NCBI RefSeq assembly: GCF_050633425.1
Contig: NZ_JBOEGM010000035.1
Coordinates: 1 to 64,000, forward strand
Reading direction: 5' to 3'
DNA: 64,000 bases
Source: Pelagimonas sp050633425
GTDB lineage: Bacteria > Pseudomonadota > Alphaproteobacteria > Rhodobacterales > Rhodobacteraceae
The notes beneath the pieces were generated by a model. It worked only from the letters and a program-made list of their open reading frames with translations, searched no databases and was not told the origin of the DNA. Position 1 is the stretch's first letter. The number at the start of each line of letters is the position of its first letter. This document shows, one piece after another, positions 1 through 8,582 of this stretch. A program made the translations under genes and the position numbers.

Positions 1-391
1 GTTTGTAATGCGACAGGTTGATTGCCTTCATTTGCGACGCGTCGATTTTGGACCACACGCAATGCGCATGCCGCCGCCCGTTCTTCTCATGAAACACAAT
101 CGCGCGTGGCTGGCCTGTCAGGCCTAACCGCGCCTCGACATCTTTGATGGCAGTTTCAAAGGTCGGGACGTCGACCGTCTCATGCGGTGGCGGGTTCAAC
201 GAGAGTGAAAACAGATACTTCTTGCACTTGGTTCCGCTGGCAATGGCCTCAACCTCGGCAAATGCTTCGCCGAGGTCTTGTGTCATAAACCCCTCAACCG
301 CATGCACGGTGACATGATCATTGTCCCGCGGATTGAGCAAATGCCGCGCCAGCTCCGCCCCAAAGGCCCGCTCGTTGCCTTCGAGGATCAC
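1..391 (-). CDS. Relaxase/mobilisation nuclease, N-terminal part (runs off the left edge)
   Basis: About 130 codons are present from a GTG start at 391 to the window edge; the C-terminal part is missing. The frame contains the HUH-type relaxase signature near residues 105-115 (HEKNGRRHAHCVWSKID, with two histidines one residue apart), as in MobA/VirD2-like nucleases that nick oriT and carry the strand during conjugative transfer. There is no ATG; the GTG overlaps the TGA of the upstream MobC-like gene (ACGTGA), which indicates translational coupling and fixes the start. Together with the MobC-like gene and the recombinase relic nearby it points to an integrated mobilisable element. Whether the full relaxase is intact cannot be seen here. 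Confidence 0.75.
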   Translation of the reverse strand, partial: MILEGNERAFGAELARHLLNPRDNDHVTVHAVEGFMTQDLGEAFAEVEAIASGTKCKKYLFSLSLNPPPHETVDVPTFETAIKDVEARLGLTGQPRAIVFHEKNGRRHAHCVWSKIDASQMKAINLSHYK

Positions 392-843
392 GTCGCGCTG
401 CGCTTTCCGAGTGCCTGCATCAAAGCCGAGCGGATCGCCAAGAGATGCGCATTCGCCTCAGCAATCTGAGCCTTGGTCTCCTCGCTCTCAATCAAAATGC
501 CCAGATTGGCATGATGCGCGAGCTGATTGAGATTGCTGGCAATCCGCGACTGCCCCAACAAGGCCAGCACTTCAGCCACGGCTTTCTTATCCGCCATCGC
601 ATCCGCAGGCCGCGTCTTGCGCAACTTCGCATCTTCGGCAAACACACAAGCCCGCACATAGGCGCTGAGCGTCATCCCTGCCGCCAGCTTTTCCAACCGA
701 TCCCGCTCTTCGCGCGTCAACCGCAGCGTAAAAGGCGACATCTCCCGCCGAGGCGACGCCTTGGACGGTTTGCTTTGGTGCTGTGCTGCCGCCTGAAACC
801 CTTCGGTCACATCAGGCGCATGCTTCGCCTCGCCCCAGCTCAT
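388..843 (-). CDS. MobC-like relaxosome accessory protein
   Basis: 151 residues. After a 30-residue polar N-terminus there is a ribbon-helix-helix-like stretch (FTLRLTREERDRLEKLAAGM, about 36-55) followed by LSAYVRACVF, the pattern of plasmid mobilisation proteins of the MobC family that bind oriT DNA. Residues 95-120 (RIASNLNQLAHHANLG) match the conserved segment in the same family. Its start ATG overlaps the stop of an upstream frame (ATGA) and its stop overlaps the relaxase GTG, so all three frames behave as one transcription unit. Role inferred: opening oriT and helping the relaxase nick it. Confidence 0.75.
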   Translation of the reverse strand: MSWGEAKHAPDVTEGFQAAAQHQSKPSKASPRREMSPFTLRLTREERDRLEKLAAGMTLSAYVRACVFAEDAKLRKTRPADAMADKKAVAEVLALLGQSRIASNLNQLAHHANLGILIESEETKAQIAEANAHLLAIRSALMQALGKRSAT

Positions 844-1112
844 AGCCCAGGCTCCGGCAAGTCGATCTGGAGCGCGGGCTCATTAGTAGTGTCGACTTCT
901 TCCGCCTCACACGCTCGAGCCGCAATCTCATCCAACCTGTGGATAACTTCTGGCTCACCCTTGAGAACCTCCGCCCAATCCTCTAACTCAGAAAGCAACT
1001 GCTCCGCGAGCTCAGGTTCTAGGTTCCTCCTCTCCGGTGCACCACTTGAGACTTTCAGGTCTTCGAACTCCCTTAACGCTATGAACCGTTTGCTATTTCT
1101 GGGGTTCTCGGT
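840..1112 (-). pseudogene. Open frame upstream of mobC without a recognisable start
   Basis: A 90-codon open frame ends with a TGA that overlaps the ATG of the MobC-like gene (CTATGA). It is rich in acidic residues and Leu (for example EPELAEQLLSELEDWAEVL) and reads like real protein, but no ATG or GTG with a ribosome-binding site lies before its middle; a TGA at about 1113 closes the frame upstream. It is probably the 3' end of a truncated or frameshifted gene of the mobilisation operon. I do not recognise the family. Confidence 0.35.
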
Positions 1113-1392
1113 CCCTCAATTCGTCTTTTCTTGATGCGGTCTGCGAAGGCCCATTTCAGGGTCAATCTTCGCATTTTGATTTGACATTTTCATTTACTTT
1201 CAGTCTCTTACGGTGGTCGGCGCGTGTTTTTTTCGTCAAACGTTTGAACAGGGGCCATCGGTTTGGTGGAGTGTTCGGCCAGTATAGCTTTGCGTTTTCC
1301 AATCCGGCGCTTTTGACTCGAAACCTGCAATCCCGTTGCGGTTTCTTCCGTCCGACATACGAACTAGAATCTGATCAAACTGCTTTTCAAGT

Positions 1393-1771
1393 TCAAACAT
1401 CTGCAGCTTGTTGGCGATGGTGGTTCACAAGGTGATTCACCGTCGATGCTGCCAGACGGAACAGGGTCTTGCTTGGTTGCGAAGTTTTCACAAAGGCACC
1501 AATTTCGTTTTCGAGCTTGTCGCCAGGAATGGACTTGGCATAGCTGTCGCAAGTCTTTGTTTGGCAAACAAAATAGTCGTAGTGCCTTGAAGGGCCCCTT
1601 TGATGAGGGCGACATCATGGCCACGCCACAGCCATCACAGCAAACAAGGCCGCGCAGGACAAAGTCTTGGCCGATGTTCCTGCGCAGCGGGTTTTTTGCC
1701 GTTCTGCCTCGGCGGGCTAAAATCTTTTCAAAGGACTTGAGTGAGATCAGCGGCTCATGCTCGCCTTTAAG
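1393..1771 (-). pseudogene. Relic of a large serine recombinase (C-terminal zinc-ribbon part), frameshifted
   Basis: Translating the minus strand gives two consecutive segments in different frames. The first (about 1771 to 1600) reads GEHEPLISLKSFEKIL...NIGQDFVLRGLVCCDGCGH, the recombinase domain boundary and first Cys pair of a zinc beta-ribbon. The second (about 1600 to 1393) reads YDYFVCQTKTCDSYAKSI then a helical tail ending at a TGA at 1393. This is the conserved core of large serine recombinases with the second Cys pair. The switch of frame is at a run of four G near 1597, and an in-frame TAG at 1772 cuts the 5' side. The catalytic N-terminal domain is absent, so the gene is dead. Confidence 0.7.
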
Positions 1772-1782
1772 CTAGGTGATAC

Positions 1783-1846
1783 GGCTTTGTTACGCAAATC
1801 GGAGTGAGAGGGGACTTCGCTCAAATCCCGGTTTATGCAACAAAGC
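1783..1846. repeat. Short inverted repeat resembling IS ends (MITE-like)
   Basis: GGCTTTGTTACGCAAAT at 1783-1799 and TTTATGCAACAAAGC at 1832-1846 are imperfect inverted repeats enclosing about 32 bp. The GGCTTTGTTGC-type sequence resembles terminal repeats of IS6/IS5-type elements common in this bacterial group, but no transposase is present. It is either a tiny non-autonomous element or two fused IS ends. Confidence 0.35.
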
Positions 1847-1958
1847 TCAGGCGGTTGGGCACCGTATACCCCATGGTATTTGAGTGGTTTCCTAACAGCT
1901 TTGTCTCTTTACAATCCGTAGACGTTTTACACTTGCAAAATCGCTACTGGAAAGCCGT

Positions 1959-2732
1959 CTAGACCTGTATCGCCGCCGCCTGTGCAATCTCGAGGAGATC
2001 TGTGCGACCATCATCGCCCACGATCACGAAATTCGCGTTGCCCTCTCCCCATGTCACAAAGTCAAAGTCACCAAAGTCGCGTTCTGCAAATCCCTGCTGC
2101 GGGGTGTTCGTCGCCATCAAGCACAAGGCGACGACCTGTGCATCGGCGTCCGTAAACATCAACTGTGCGACGGGTTTACCTGCTGCAACCAGCAGCCGCG
2201 CGCCCTGGAAGGTCAGCCCTTGCGTAGACAAATCCGGCACGCGCACATTCGCCCCGACCGTCGTTGTCAGCCAGCTTTCGATATGATCGGCTTCGTCTGC
2301 GCCAACCTCAACGAGATGGCGTTCCTGCTCAGCATACACACGATGATAGGTTGCGATGTCCTTTAACCAACTCGGAGCCGCCGCAACTTGATTGTTCTGG
2401 GAAAGGCCACCAACATAACCGATCGCGCCACCAAACAGCAACGCCACTGCAGTCGCGCCAGCTGCAAGCCAACGACGCGCTGACGGTATGCCTGCGTCAT
2501 TCGCCACAGGCTTAGTCGGCGCATTATGTATGGCCGCGGCCAATTCAAATGGCACTGGCTCCTTCAACACTTGCGCAAACTCTTCCTGCGCTACGTCATC
2601 AGCCGCCATCAACTCTTCAAGCTCTGCCTGCAGTGAAACATCGGCCTCAAGAGCCTGTTCTATCTCTCGCGTTTCGGCCTCTGACAATTCGCCATCAAGG
2701 AACGCGCTCAGTTTTTCAGCGTACTGGGTCAT
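1959..2732 (-). CDS. Membrane anti-sigma factor
   Basis: 257 residues. Residues 1-60 (AEKLSAFLDGELSEAETREIEQAL) are an anti-sigma domain; the zinc-binding His-x3-Cys-x2-Cys signature of ZAS proteins is not present. A single hydrophobic segment about 88-110 (WLAAGATAVALLFGGAIGYVGG) anchors it in the inner membrane, and about 145 residues follow in the periplasm, as in the RskA/transmembrane regulator family. It overlaps the stop of the ECF sigma gene by 4 bp (ATGA), the usual arrangement for a sigma/anti-sigma pair. Inferred role: holding the sigma factor inactive until an envelope or oxidative signal. Confidence 0.85.
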   Translation of the reverse strand: MTQYAEKLSAFLDGELSEAETREIEQALEADVSLQAELEELMAADDVAQEEFAQVLKEPVPFELAAAIHNAPTKPVANDAGIPSARRWLAAGATAVALLFGGAIGYVGGLSQNNQVAAAPSWLKDIATYHRVYAEQERHLVEVGADEADHIESWLTTTVGANVRVPDLSTQGLTFQGARLLVAAGKPVAQLMFTDADAQVVALCLMATNTPQQGFAERDFGDFDFVTWGEGNANFVIVGDDGRTDLLEIAQAAAIQV

Positions 2733-3232
2733 TCGCTTACTCCTTGCGGTTCTGCAATCTTTTTGGCCAAGGTTTTGCGGGCCCGATGCACCCGGCTCAT
2801 CACTGTGCCCACCGGAATATCAAACAGCTCAGCGGCTTCTGCATAGCTATAGCCCTCGACCGATACGGTCAGAAGCACAGCGGATAATTCCGCAGGCAAG
2901 GATACAATCTGCTTTTGCAACTGTGCCGTCACGACCGAATCCTCGCCTGTCTGCGTAGTCAACAACTCAGAGGTTTCGTCCGCAGGAACCGTCCCTTGCC
3001 CGACACGCACCGTACGCTTGCGCATTTCGCTGATCCAAAGGTTGCGCGTAATGCGAAACATCCACCGGTCCAAAGGTTGAGAGGGGTCCCACTGATCTGC
3101 TCGACTGAGCGCGCGCAAACACGCCTCTTGCACAAGATCATCGGCCTCGACGACAGAACGAGTCAAGGACCGGGCAAACCGTCTTAGCCTTGGTAAAAGC
3201 ACGATCAGGTCTTTTTTCAGATCAGCCGACAC
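2729..3232 (-). CDS. ECF-family RNA polymerase sigma factor
   Basis: Sigma-70 region 2 is seen in LLPRLRRFARSLTRSVVEADDLVQEAC and RWMFRITRNLWISEMRKR; region 4 in LPAELSAVLLTVSVEGYSYAEAAELFDIPVGTVMSRVHRARK. With a GTG start at 3232, preceded by GAGGG four bases upstream, the product is 167 residues, the normal ECF length. A longer form beginning with ATG at 3355 (AAGGTG six bases upstream) is possible, but its extra 41 residues look non-coding. It is followed by its anti-sigma factor with a 4-bp overlap. A candidate ECF promoter lies upstream at 3385-3413. Confidence 0.9.
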   Translation of the reverse strand: MSADLKKDLIVLLPRLRRFARSLTRSVVEADDLVQEACLRALSRADQWDPSQPLDRWMFRITRNLWISEMRKRTVRVGQGTVPADETSELLTTQTGEDSVVTAQLQKQIVSLPAELSAVLLTVSVEGYSYAEAAELFDIPVGTVMSRVHRARKTLAKKIAEPQGVSE

Positions 3233-3384
3233 ATCACCCTCGCGATCACGAGCGCTAAACTCTGACGCCCTCCACTTCACGGTCCTTACTGCAACGCTAT
3301 GCACCGGGATGCAACGTCGTTGGTCAATCAAATCTCCCGTTACAACCGCATTCATTGCTGGCACCTTTTCACCTGTTTCAAAAG

Positions 3385-3413
3385 GTTTACGCGCCAGTCA
3401 CCAAAATTATTCC
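3385..3413 (-). promoter_or_regulatory. Candidate ECF-type promoter of the sigma/anti-sigma operon
   Basis: On the minus strand GGAATAA (3413-3407) and CGTAAAC (3391-3385) are separated by 15 bp, the layout of many alphaproteobacterial ECF promoters (GGAAT/GGAAC -35 and CGT -10). It lies just upstream of the sigma gene, so autoregulation is inferred. Confidence 0.45.
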
Positions 3414-3432
3414 ATTTTTTTTGCACCCCACG

Positions 3433-3458
3433 GGAATAACCCAAGGGCCAATGCGTAT
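3433..3458 (+). promoter_or_regulatory. Second, divergent ECF-like promoter motif
   Basis: GGAATAA (3433-3439) followed after 14 bp by CGTAT (3454-3458) on the plus strand mirrors the minus-strand motif 20 bp away. The spacer is one base shorter. No convincing gene starts directly downstream; the best candidate is a 39-codon frame at 3565-3684. Confidence 0.25.
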
Positions 3459-3848
3459 TTGTTCGGCACTCAACGCCCATATGTTCCTCAGGAAATGGAC
3501 CGAAACCAAAACCGGGAAGACCGCCGTGAAACGCAGATAGGTCAGCACAATCGCGGTATTTGTCATGCTGGGTTGCGCTGCATCAGCGCAAACCGTCCGC
3601 ACCGTAAATTCTGATGTTACAAAAGTCACTTTGTCAGCCAAGATCGGCTTGACGCCCATGTGTTGTGTCAGGGTGAGTGAATGAACTTAACTTTGACAGT
3701 GGCTTATGGAGTGGTTGGCCACCCTTTGATCGAACGCAAATGTGGTGCTTGGTGTCTCTGGCTGAATGGGGCCAGACCCTAATTGCTGCCGCCCCAGGAA
3801 TTTCACAGCCTGGAGCGACGCTTACATTTTAATTGGATCGCTCTGCGT

Positions 3849-5504
3849 CTACTTGTCGGGCAGCTTTGGTGAGGTGCCCACATATGCCTCAATCAAAGAC
3901 GGGTGTACCTCTGATCCATCGTACATGAACGGCAACACCCCCTTTAGCCCGGCCGCGCCGCGTTTGTTGATGATCGCTTCGTCAGATTTTGTGACCCGCT
4001 GCGACATGCGCCGCCCCCATTGCGCGAGGTAGCCATAGAGCCGGTCAATCGTTTCGGCATGGTCGTCTGTTTTTCCCAGATCTACATATTCATCGGGATC
4101 GTTTTGGAGATCGAACAACATGGGCCGAAAGCCGCCTTCCGCGTGCATCATCTTAAAGCGCCCATCAAAGACCATGAACAAGCGGCAATCGCGCGGGGTT
4201 AGGTCGTAGGCTTCGGACATTGTGCCACCGACGGTGCTGGCAGAATAGTCAAATTCGCTGATCAGGTACTCGCGCCAGCTTGGGCTTTCACCTGCCAGCA
4301 ATGGCATCAATGAGCGACCTTCGAGAATATGCGTCGGCACCTCGCCACCTGCGGCCTCGACAAAGGTGGCCGCGATATCAAGACTTTCAACCAAGGCATC
4401 GCTGGTTTGGCCTCGGGTTGTGTCGGCGTCTTGGCGCGGATCGTAGATGATCATCGGCACTTTGGCAGATTGGTCATGGAACAGTGATTTCTCGCCCATC
4501 CAGTGATCCCCAAGATAGTCGCCGTGATCAGATGTGAGCACGATCATCGTGTTTTTGATCTCACCGGTTTCTTCGAGATGATCCAGAATACGCCCCAGAT
4601 GGTCGTCGCATTGCTTGATCAGGCCCATGTAGGCCGGGATCACCTTTTGGCGGACCTCATCGCGCTGAAAGGCCTGGCCGACGCGGTTGGTCATATAGGC
4701 ATTAAAGACCGGGTGTGTGTTGTCCAGTTCCATCTCGTGACGGCGCGGTGGGGGGACGTGTTCTTCGTTGAACATATTATGATAGGGGGCCGGTACGATA
4801 TAGGGCCAATGCGGTTTGATATAGCTGACATGCGCGCACCACGGGTCTTTGGCTTGCTTCATAAAGTCAATGGTGCGGCTGGTCAGCCATGCTGTCTCGG
4901 AATCCTCTTCGTGGATGTGGGCTGGCCTGTCGGCGTTCTCATACATCCAGCCAGAGGCGATCTGGTTGCCGTCTTTCACGCCTGCATTGGCATGGTCGGC
5001 CCAGGGGTTGTCGCTTTCCGAATAGCCCTTTTCTTTGAGGTATTCGTTATAGGGGGACCGACTTTCATCATATGGCCCCGCGATCCCTTCGGCCCAAAGA
5101 CCGTCATCACGGATGTAGATGTCAAATCCACATTCAGCCTGACGTGCGCCAATCACGCTGTCGGGGTCCAGGCCCAGTCGGCTCATCCCTTCGACGTCGG
5201 CTTCCATATGGGTTTTGCCAATCAACCAGCAGTCCATGCCTTCGCGGCGCAGGTGATCACCCAGTGTCAGCTCCCCCACACGCAGCGGAAAGTTGTTCCA
5301 CTGCGCCCCGTGGCTGGATGGGTAACGCCCGGTGTAATAAGACATGCGGCTGGATCCGCAAATGGGCGATTGTACATAGGCATTGGTAAAGCGCAGGCCC
5401 ATCTCGGCAACTCTGTCAAAGTTCGGAGTGTGCAGATGGGGATGGCCTGCGCAGCTGAGGTAATCAAAGCGCAGTTGGTCGTACATGATGAAAAGAATGT
5501 TCAT
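3849..5504 (-). CDS. Sulfatase / phosphonate monoester hydrolase family enzyme
   Basis: 551 residues, a full-length alkaline-phosphatase-superfamily hydrolase. The formylglycine site is C49-G-S-S-R53 (Cys-type, CxSxR), preceded by the metal-binding Asp at residue 9 (YDQLR). Further active-site motifs are GKTH (96-99), KPHWP (230-234) and SDHGD (325-329). Overall layout and the late DPDEYVDLG motif resemble phosphonate monoester hydrolases and related choline- or aryl-sulfatases; the substrate cannot be fixed. No signal peptide is seen, so it should act in the cytoplasm after Cys-to-formylglycine conversion. The gene stands alone with no visible transporter next to it. Confidence 0.85.
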   Translation of the reverse strand: MNILFIMYDQLRFDYLSCAGHPHLHTPNFDRVAEMGLRFTNAYVQSPICGSSRMSYYTGRYPSSHGAQWNNFPLRVGELTLGDHLRREGMDCWLIGKTHMEADVEGMSRLGLDPDSVIGARQAECGFDIYIRDDGLWAEGIAGPYDESRSPYNEYLKEKGYSESDNPWADHANAGVKDGNQIASGWMYENADRPAHIHEEDSETAWLTSRTIDFMKQAKDPWCAHVSYIKPHWPYIVPAPYHNMFNEEHVPPPRRHEMELDNTHPVFNAYMTNRVGQAFQRDEVRQKVIPAYMGLIKQCDDHLGRILDHLEETGEIKNTMIVLTSDHGDYLGDHWMGEKSLFHDQSAKVPMIIYDPRQDADTTRGQTSDALVESLDIAATFVEAAGGEVPTHILEGRSLMPLLAGESPSWREYLISEFDYSASTVGGTMSEAYDLTPRDCRLFMVFDGRFKMMHAEGGFRPMLFDLQNDPDEYVDLGKTDDHAETIDRLYGYLAQWGRRMSQRVTKSDEAIINKRGAAGLKGVLPFMYDGSEVHPSLIEAYVGTSPKLPDK

Positions 5505-5927
5505 TTCAGTCGGTCCTCGTTCATATCAGTGGCTCCTCTCAAAGAATGCAGGCAATCCGGGGTCGCATTTTCGAATGCGGCCATGGACAAGTTTACGGAC
5601 CTCAGGCCCGGTTGATCTGTTTGGTAACGAATACGCCCTCAGTCACGCACCGCAGACATTCGGGCGTTGCAAAGCATCGGTTTGAATGGCTCCAGACCAG
5701 AAGCAGGCCGCATGTTTGATCAACGTCTGGCTTGGTTTAAAGCCTGTCGACCAACGCTATTGTGGACGGGTTGCCTGTGCGTGCTCGATGCCCAATCACC
5801 GCCTGCAACAAACAACTCAGCCATTTCTTGCGATTATTCCTTCCGGTTAACGCGACGCCAAACAGCAAGAGGAAGGCGAAAGCATTGCGAGGATGCCGTC
5901 GGCGCGGTGTCCCCGCAGTCAGGCCGC
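5505..5927. other. Intergenic stretch between aerolysin-like gene and sulfatase
   Basis: About 420 bases between two minus-strand genes. Frames in it are short and have no family resemblance. I see no strong terminator, repeat or RNA; it should hold the promoter of the sulfatase gene. Confidence 0.35.
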
Positions 5928-6710
5928 TTATGCGGGCTCAGGCTTAGGTTCCGGCTGGGTCTGGAATTCGCGGACCACCAAGCCGTTTTCGTCCCAAGAG
6001 CCGCGCGCGATAATGCGGCCTTTGGCAACCAGCGTCCCGTCGAGTTCATATTCATCGGCGGTCACTATGAAATTTTGCCCGACAACGGCGTCCATCGTGC
6101 CGTTGGTCGACACATCGAAGGTTGTGGGATGCCAACCCAATTTGTTGATCAGATCGCTGATCTGCTCATTCACATAGCGGTTGGCGGATGGGGACCGCAC
6201 ATAGACCCTGCCGCGCACTGTCACCATGGCTTTGAACGGGACGCGATAGGTTGCTTCGTTAACGATAAACGAGGTGATGATTTTGCGGTGGGGGGGCACG
6301 AAGATCGTGCTCTGATAGCTCCAACTGCGGGATTCTGTTTCGGTCTGGGTTGAGGTGCTTTTGGTGCTCAACGATATGGAGGTCTTGGTACCTCCGACAA
6401 AGGGAACGTCGGCCTCGAACTCAGTGTTGACGCTCAGCGCGTTTTCGACGCTCCAGGAATAGGTTTCGGTTGTCGTTTCTTCGACAACGAATTCCTGAAA
6501 GTGCTGGGCGGAGGTGCTGTTGATGAATTCCGATCTTGCCACTGTGATCGGGTTGATTTCGCCGGGGAAGACATCGCCGAAGACCAAATCCTGCTTCTCA
6601 ATATACATGTCGGATTTGGATTCCACCCACTCGTATTTGCCTTGGCTGGGGAAGTTCTGTTCCGTGGCGCGGGCCACGCGGTCGCCGACTGTTTTGTATG
6701 GGCTCGTCAT
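5928..6710 (-). CDS. Aerolysin-like / ETX-MTX2-type beta pore-forming protein
   Basis: 260 residues from the ATG at 6710, which has AAGGAA about ten bases upstream; a longer frame to 6803 has no ribosome-binding site. Residues 70-165 show the signature of the aerolysin/ETX-MTX2 fold: long Ser/Thr-rich alternating strands (FVVEETTTETYSWSVEN, then TKTSISLSTKSTSTQTETES) that form the membrane-inserting hairpin, followed by the FVPPHRKI...VPFKAMVTVRG strand typical of the same domain. The rest is beta-rich and ends in a Pro/Glu tail (PEPKPEP). No signal peptide is visible. Family assignment is by strand pattern and composition, not alignment; the target is unknown. Confidence 0.65.
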   Translation of the reverse strand: MTSPYKTVGDRVARATEQNFPSQGKYEWVESKSDMYIEKQDLVFGDVFPGEINPITVARSEFINSTSAQHFQEFVVEETTTETYSWSVENALSVNTEFEADVPFVGGTKTSISLSTKSTSTQTETESRSWSYQSTIFVPPHRKIITSFIVNEATYRVPFKAMVTVRGRVYVRSPSANRYVNEQISDLINKLGWHPTTFDVSTNGTMDAVVGQNFIVTADEYELDGTLVAKGRIIARGSWDENGLVVREFQTQPEPKPEPA

Positions 6711-7334
6711 TTGCAAATTCCTTTCCTTGCAATATGTTACACAGGTTTTGCCTGTGTGGGTTGGGTTCGGGGGGGTAACGCGGGGCTGCGTGACCGTCTG
6801 CACAAGGGTTACGCATGGTCACGTCGGATTATTCACGGCAAAGGAGAAAAAGTTTCGAGCCATGCATTTTCTATGACGGGCGCTTTGCGATCTGGCCCTG
6901 ACCACGCCCTTTTTCATGCGTGCCAGCCGGGTATAAAGGCGCGTTCAGCGTTCAGTCATCAGGGCACTCACCATGGCGAAATCGCGCGTTAGAAGGACAG
7001 TGTCTTTCTTTGGGCCAAGAATGATCCTTTGGGCCAAGGATGATCGGCCCGTGCGAGAGGTTCCCATTTGTGAGGCCGTAGAGTGGAAAAAAAACGCCAC
7101 CAAAAAAAGGCGCGCGTTCTGACAAGATCCGAACCAAGCTGATCGCGCTTTTGACGTGGCCGATGCACTTTGTCGCGGAACAGGAGCGTCTGCAATTTGA
7201 TCGTTAGGTTGGGGGCATTCCTCTGAAAATAGTGCAGAAGGTATTCGCCAACATTGCTATTGACTCAACTTCAAACCGTAAGTTAAACGATTAACTATAA
7301 AACGTTTAACAGCGTTTGAGGGGGGAGACTAACG
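6711..7334. other. Intergenic stretch before the sugar operon
   Basis: About 620 bases. A 49-codon plus-strand frame at 6973-7122 (Lys/Arg-rich, ending KKRRAF) and a second short frame after it (ending about 7207) could be remnants of one gene broken by a frameshift, but neither is recognisable. The right end carries LacI-type operators and the promoter of the LacI-family gene. Confidence 0.35.
7282..7310. promoter_or_regulatory. Two LacI-type operator palindromes
   Basis: GTTAA-ACGA-TTAAC (7282-7295) is a perfect inverted repeat, and TAAAACGTTTAAC (7298-7310) contains the palindrome AAACGTTT. Both have the central CG common in LacI-family operators and lie 25-50 bp before the LacI-family start codon, so autoregulation is likely. 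Confidence 0.5.
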
Positions 7335-8360
7335 ATGAGCCATAGGGTGTCCATCAAGGACGTCGCGAAAGAAGCGGGCGTATCAACCGCGACTGTTTCG
7401 AACGTTTTTAGCGGCAAGAAACCGGTGAATGACGATTTGGCCGCGAAGGTGAAAAGCGTCGCGGCCCGGCTTGGGTATCAAGTCAACAAAGCGGCGTCTT
7501 TGCTTCGCTCTGGTCGTAATAGTGTCGTTTCGGTTTTGGTTCCCGATTTGTCAGACCCATTTTTCACATCAATCATCACCGAGATAGAACATCTGGCTAC
7601 CGATGATGGGTATGAGATCATTGTTGGAAATTCCAATGACAACGTTGTCACTGAGGCAGGGCGGCTTGACGCTTTGATGGCATGGCAGCCTGCGGGGGTG
7701 ATTGTCATTCCGTGCACAGACAAAGTGCCGGATCGCCTTAAGACGGAACATGACACGCCCTGCGTCTTTCTTGATCGTATTTCCGAATTTGATGTCGCGG
7801 ACACTGTCACGATCGACAACGTCGGAGCAGGTATGATCGCGGCAAAGCATCTGACCGACAAAGGGCACACCTGCGTCCTTGTTGCTGCGTCTGATCTTGA
7901 AATTGCACCGATCCGAGAACGGGCAGAGGGCGTTGAGGCGCAAATTCAACGGGTTGGCGGTACGGTTGATTTCCTTGAACTGGGGTCCGATCCGCAAATT
8001 GGCGCAGCGACCTTGGCCGCATGGATGGATGTGCATCCGCTGCCGTCTGCTATTGTCGCGACCAATGACATGACGACGCTTGCGGCATTGTCATGCATCG
8101 CGGATCGCAAGTTCGAATTGCCCGACAAGATTTCCGTTGTTGGATTTGATGACTATGCGTGGATGCAGGCACGCCGCACCGGCATCACGGTGATCAAGCA
8201 GCCCGTCGAAGACATCGCAACATCCGCATGGGAGCTGTTGAGGAAACGCATTGGCGGTGACACGTCGCCCATCGTCAATCGGGTCCATGAATGTGGGCTG
8301 GTTGCCAGAGATTCCGTCAAGAGCTTCATTACCGGGCAAACCGACGCCCCCCCAAAATGA
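7335..8360 (+). CDS. LacI-family transcriptional regulator
   Basis: 341 residues. The N-terminus (SIKDVAKEAGVSTATVSNVF, residues 5-24) is the LacI helix-turn-helix, followed by the hinge region (GYQVNKAASLLRSGR) and a periplasmic-binding-protein-like sensor domain. GGGGGGAG lies before the ATG. It heads a same-strand locus for a CUT2-type transporter, a dehydrogenase and an FGGY kinase, so it most likely responds to the sugar or polyol handled by them. Palindromic operators sit in its own promoter. Confidence 0.9.
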   Translation: MSHRVSIKDVAKEAGVSTATVSNVFSGKKPVNDDLAAKVKSVAARLGYQVNKAASLLRSGRNSVVSVLVPDLSDPFFTSIITEIEHLATDDGYEIIVGNSNDNVVTEAGRLDALMAWQPAGVIVIPCTDKVPDRLKTEHDTPCVFLDRISEFDVADTVTIDNVGAGMIAAKHLTDKGHTCVLVAASDLEIAPIRERAEGVEAQIQRVGGTVDFLELGSDPQIGAATLAAWMDVHPLPSAIVATNDMTTLAALSCIADRKFELPDKISVVGFDDYAWMQARRTGITVIKQPVEDIATSAWELLRKRIGGDTSPIVNRVHECGLVARDSVKSFITGQTDAPPK

Positions 8361-8582
8361 TCGCGTTAACTCAGAACGACATAAGCACGGGCAGCGCCGC
8401 AATGGCGATGAGCATATGTCGTGATGAACTAACCAAACCGGCTGCACTGCGCAGCTAAGCGCCGAAAGGCGTCGTCACCAGATTTTTAAGAATTTCGGCA
8501 CGGCTTCGTCTGTGAACGGGAGGGATGTGTCTAAGGCCGCATCAAAGGGGTTCAACTGAACCAAAAAAACTTGGAGGAAACT

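Larger units (their letters stand above)
3233..3848. other. Intergenic stretch between sulfatase and sigma gene
   Basis: About 620 bases without a convincing gene. It holds the two facing ECF-like promoter motifs. A 39-codon plus-strand frame at 3565-3684 begins with a hydrophobic, Ala-rich stretch (MLGCAASAQTVRTV) that resembles the end of a signal peptide, but it has no clear ribosome-binding site. The remainder shows no strong hairpin or repeat. Confidence 0.4.

Noticed and set aside
445..1134. 229-codon plus-strand frame
   Set aside because: Lies opposite the MobC-like gene and its upstream coupled frame; composition is that of a shadow.
4503..5615. 370-codon plus-strand frame
   Set aside because: Antisense to the sulfatase, which has clear catalytic motifs.
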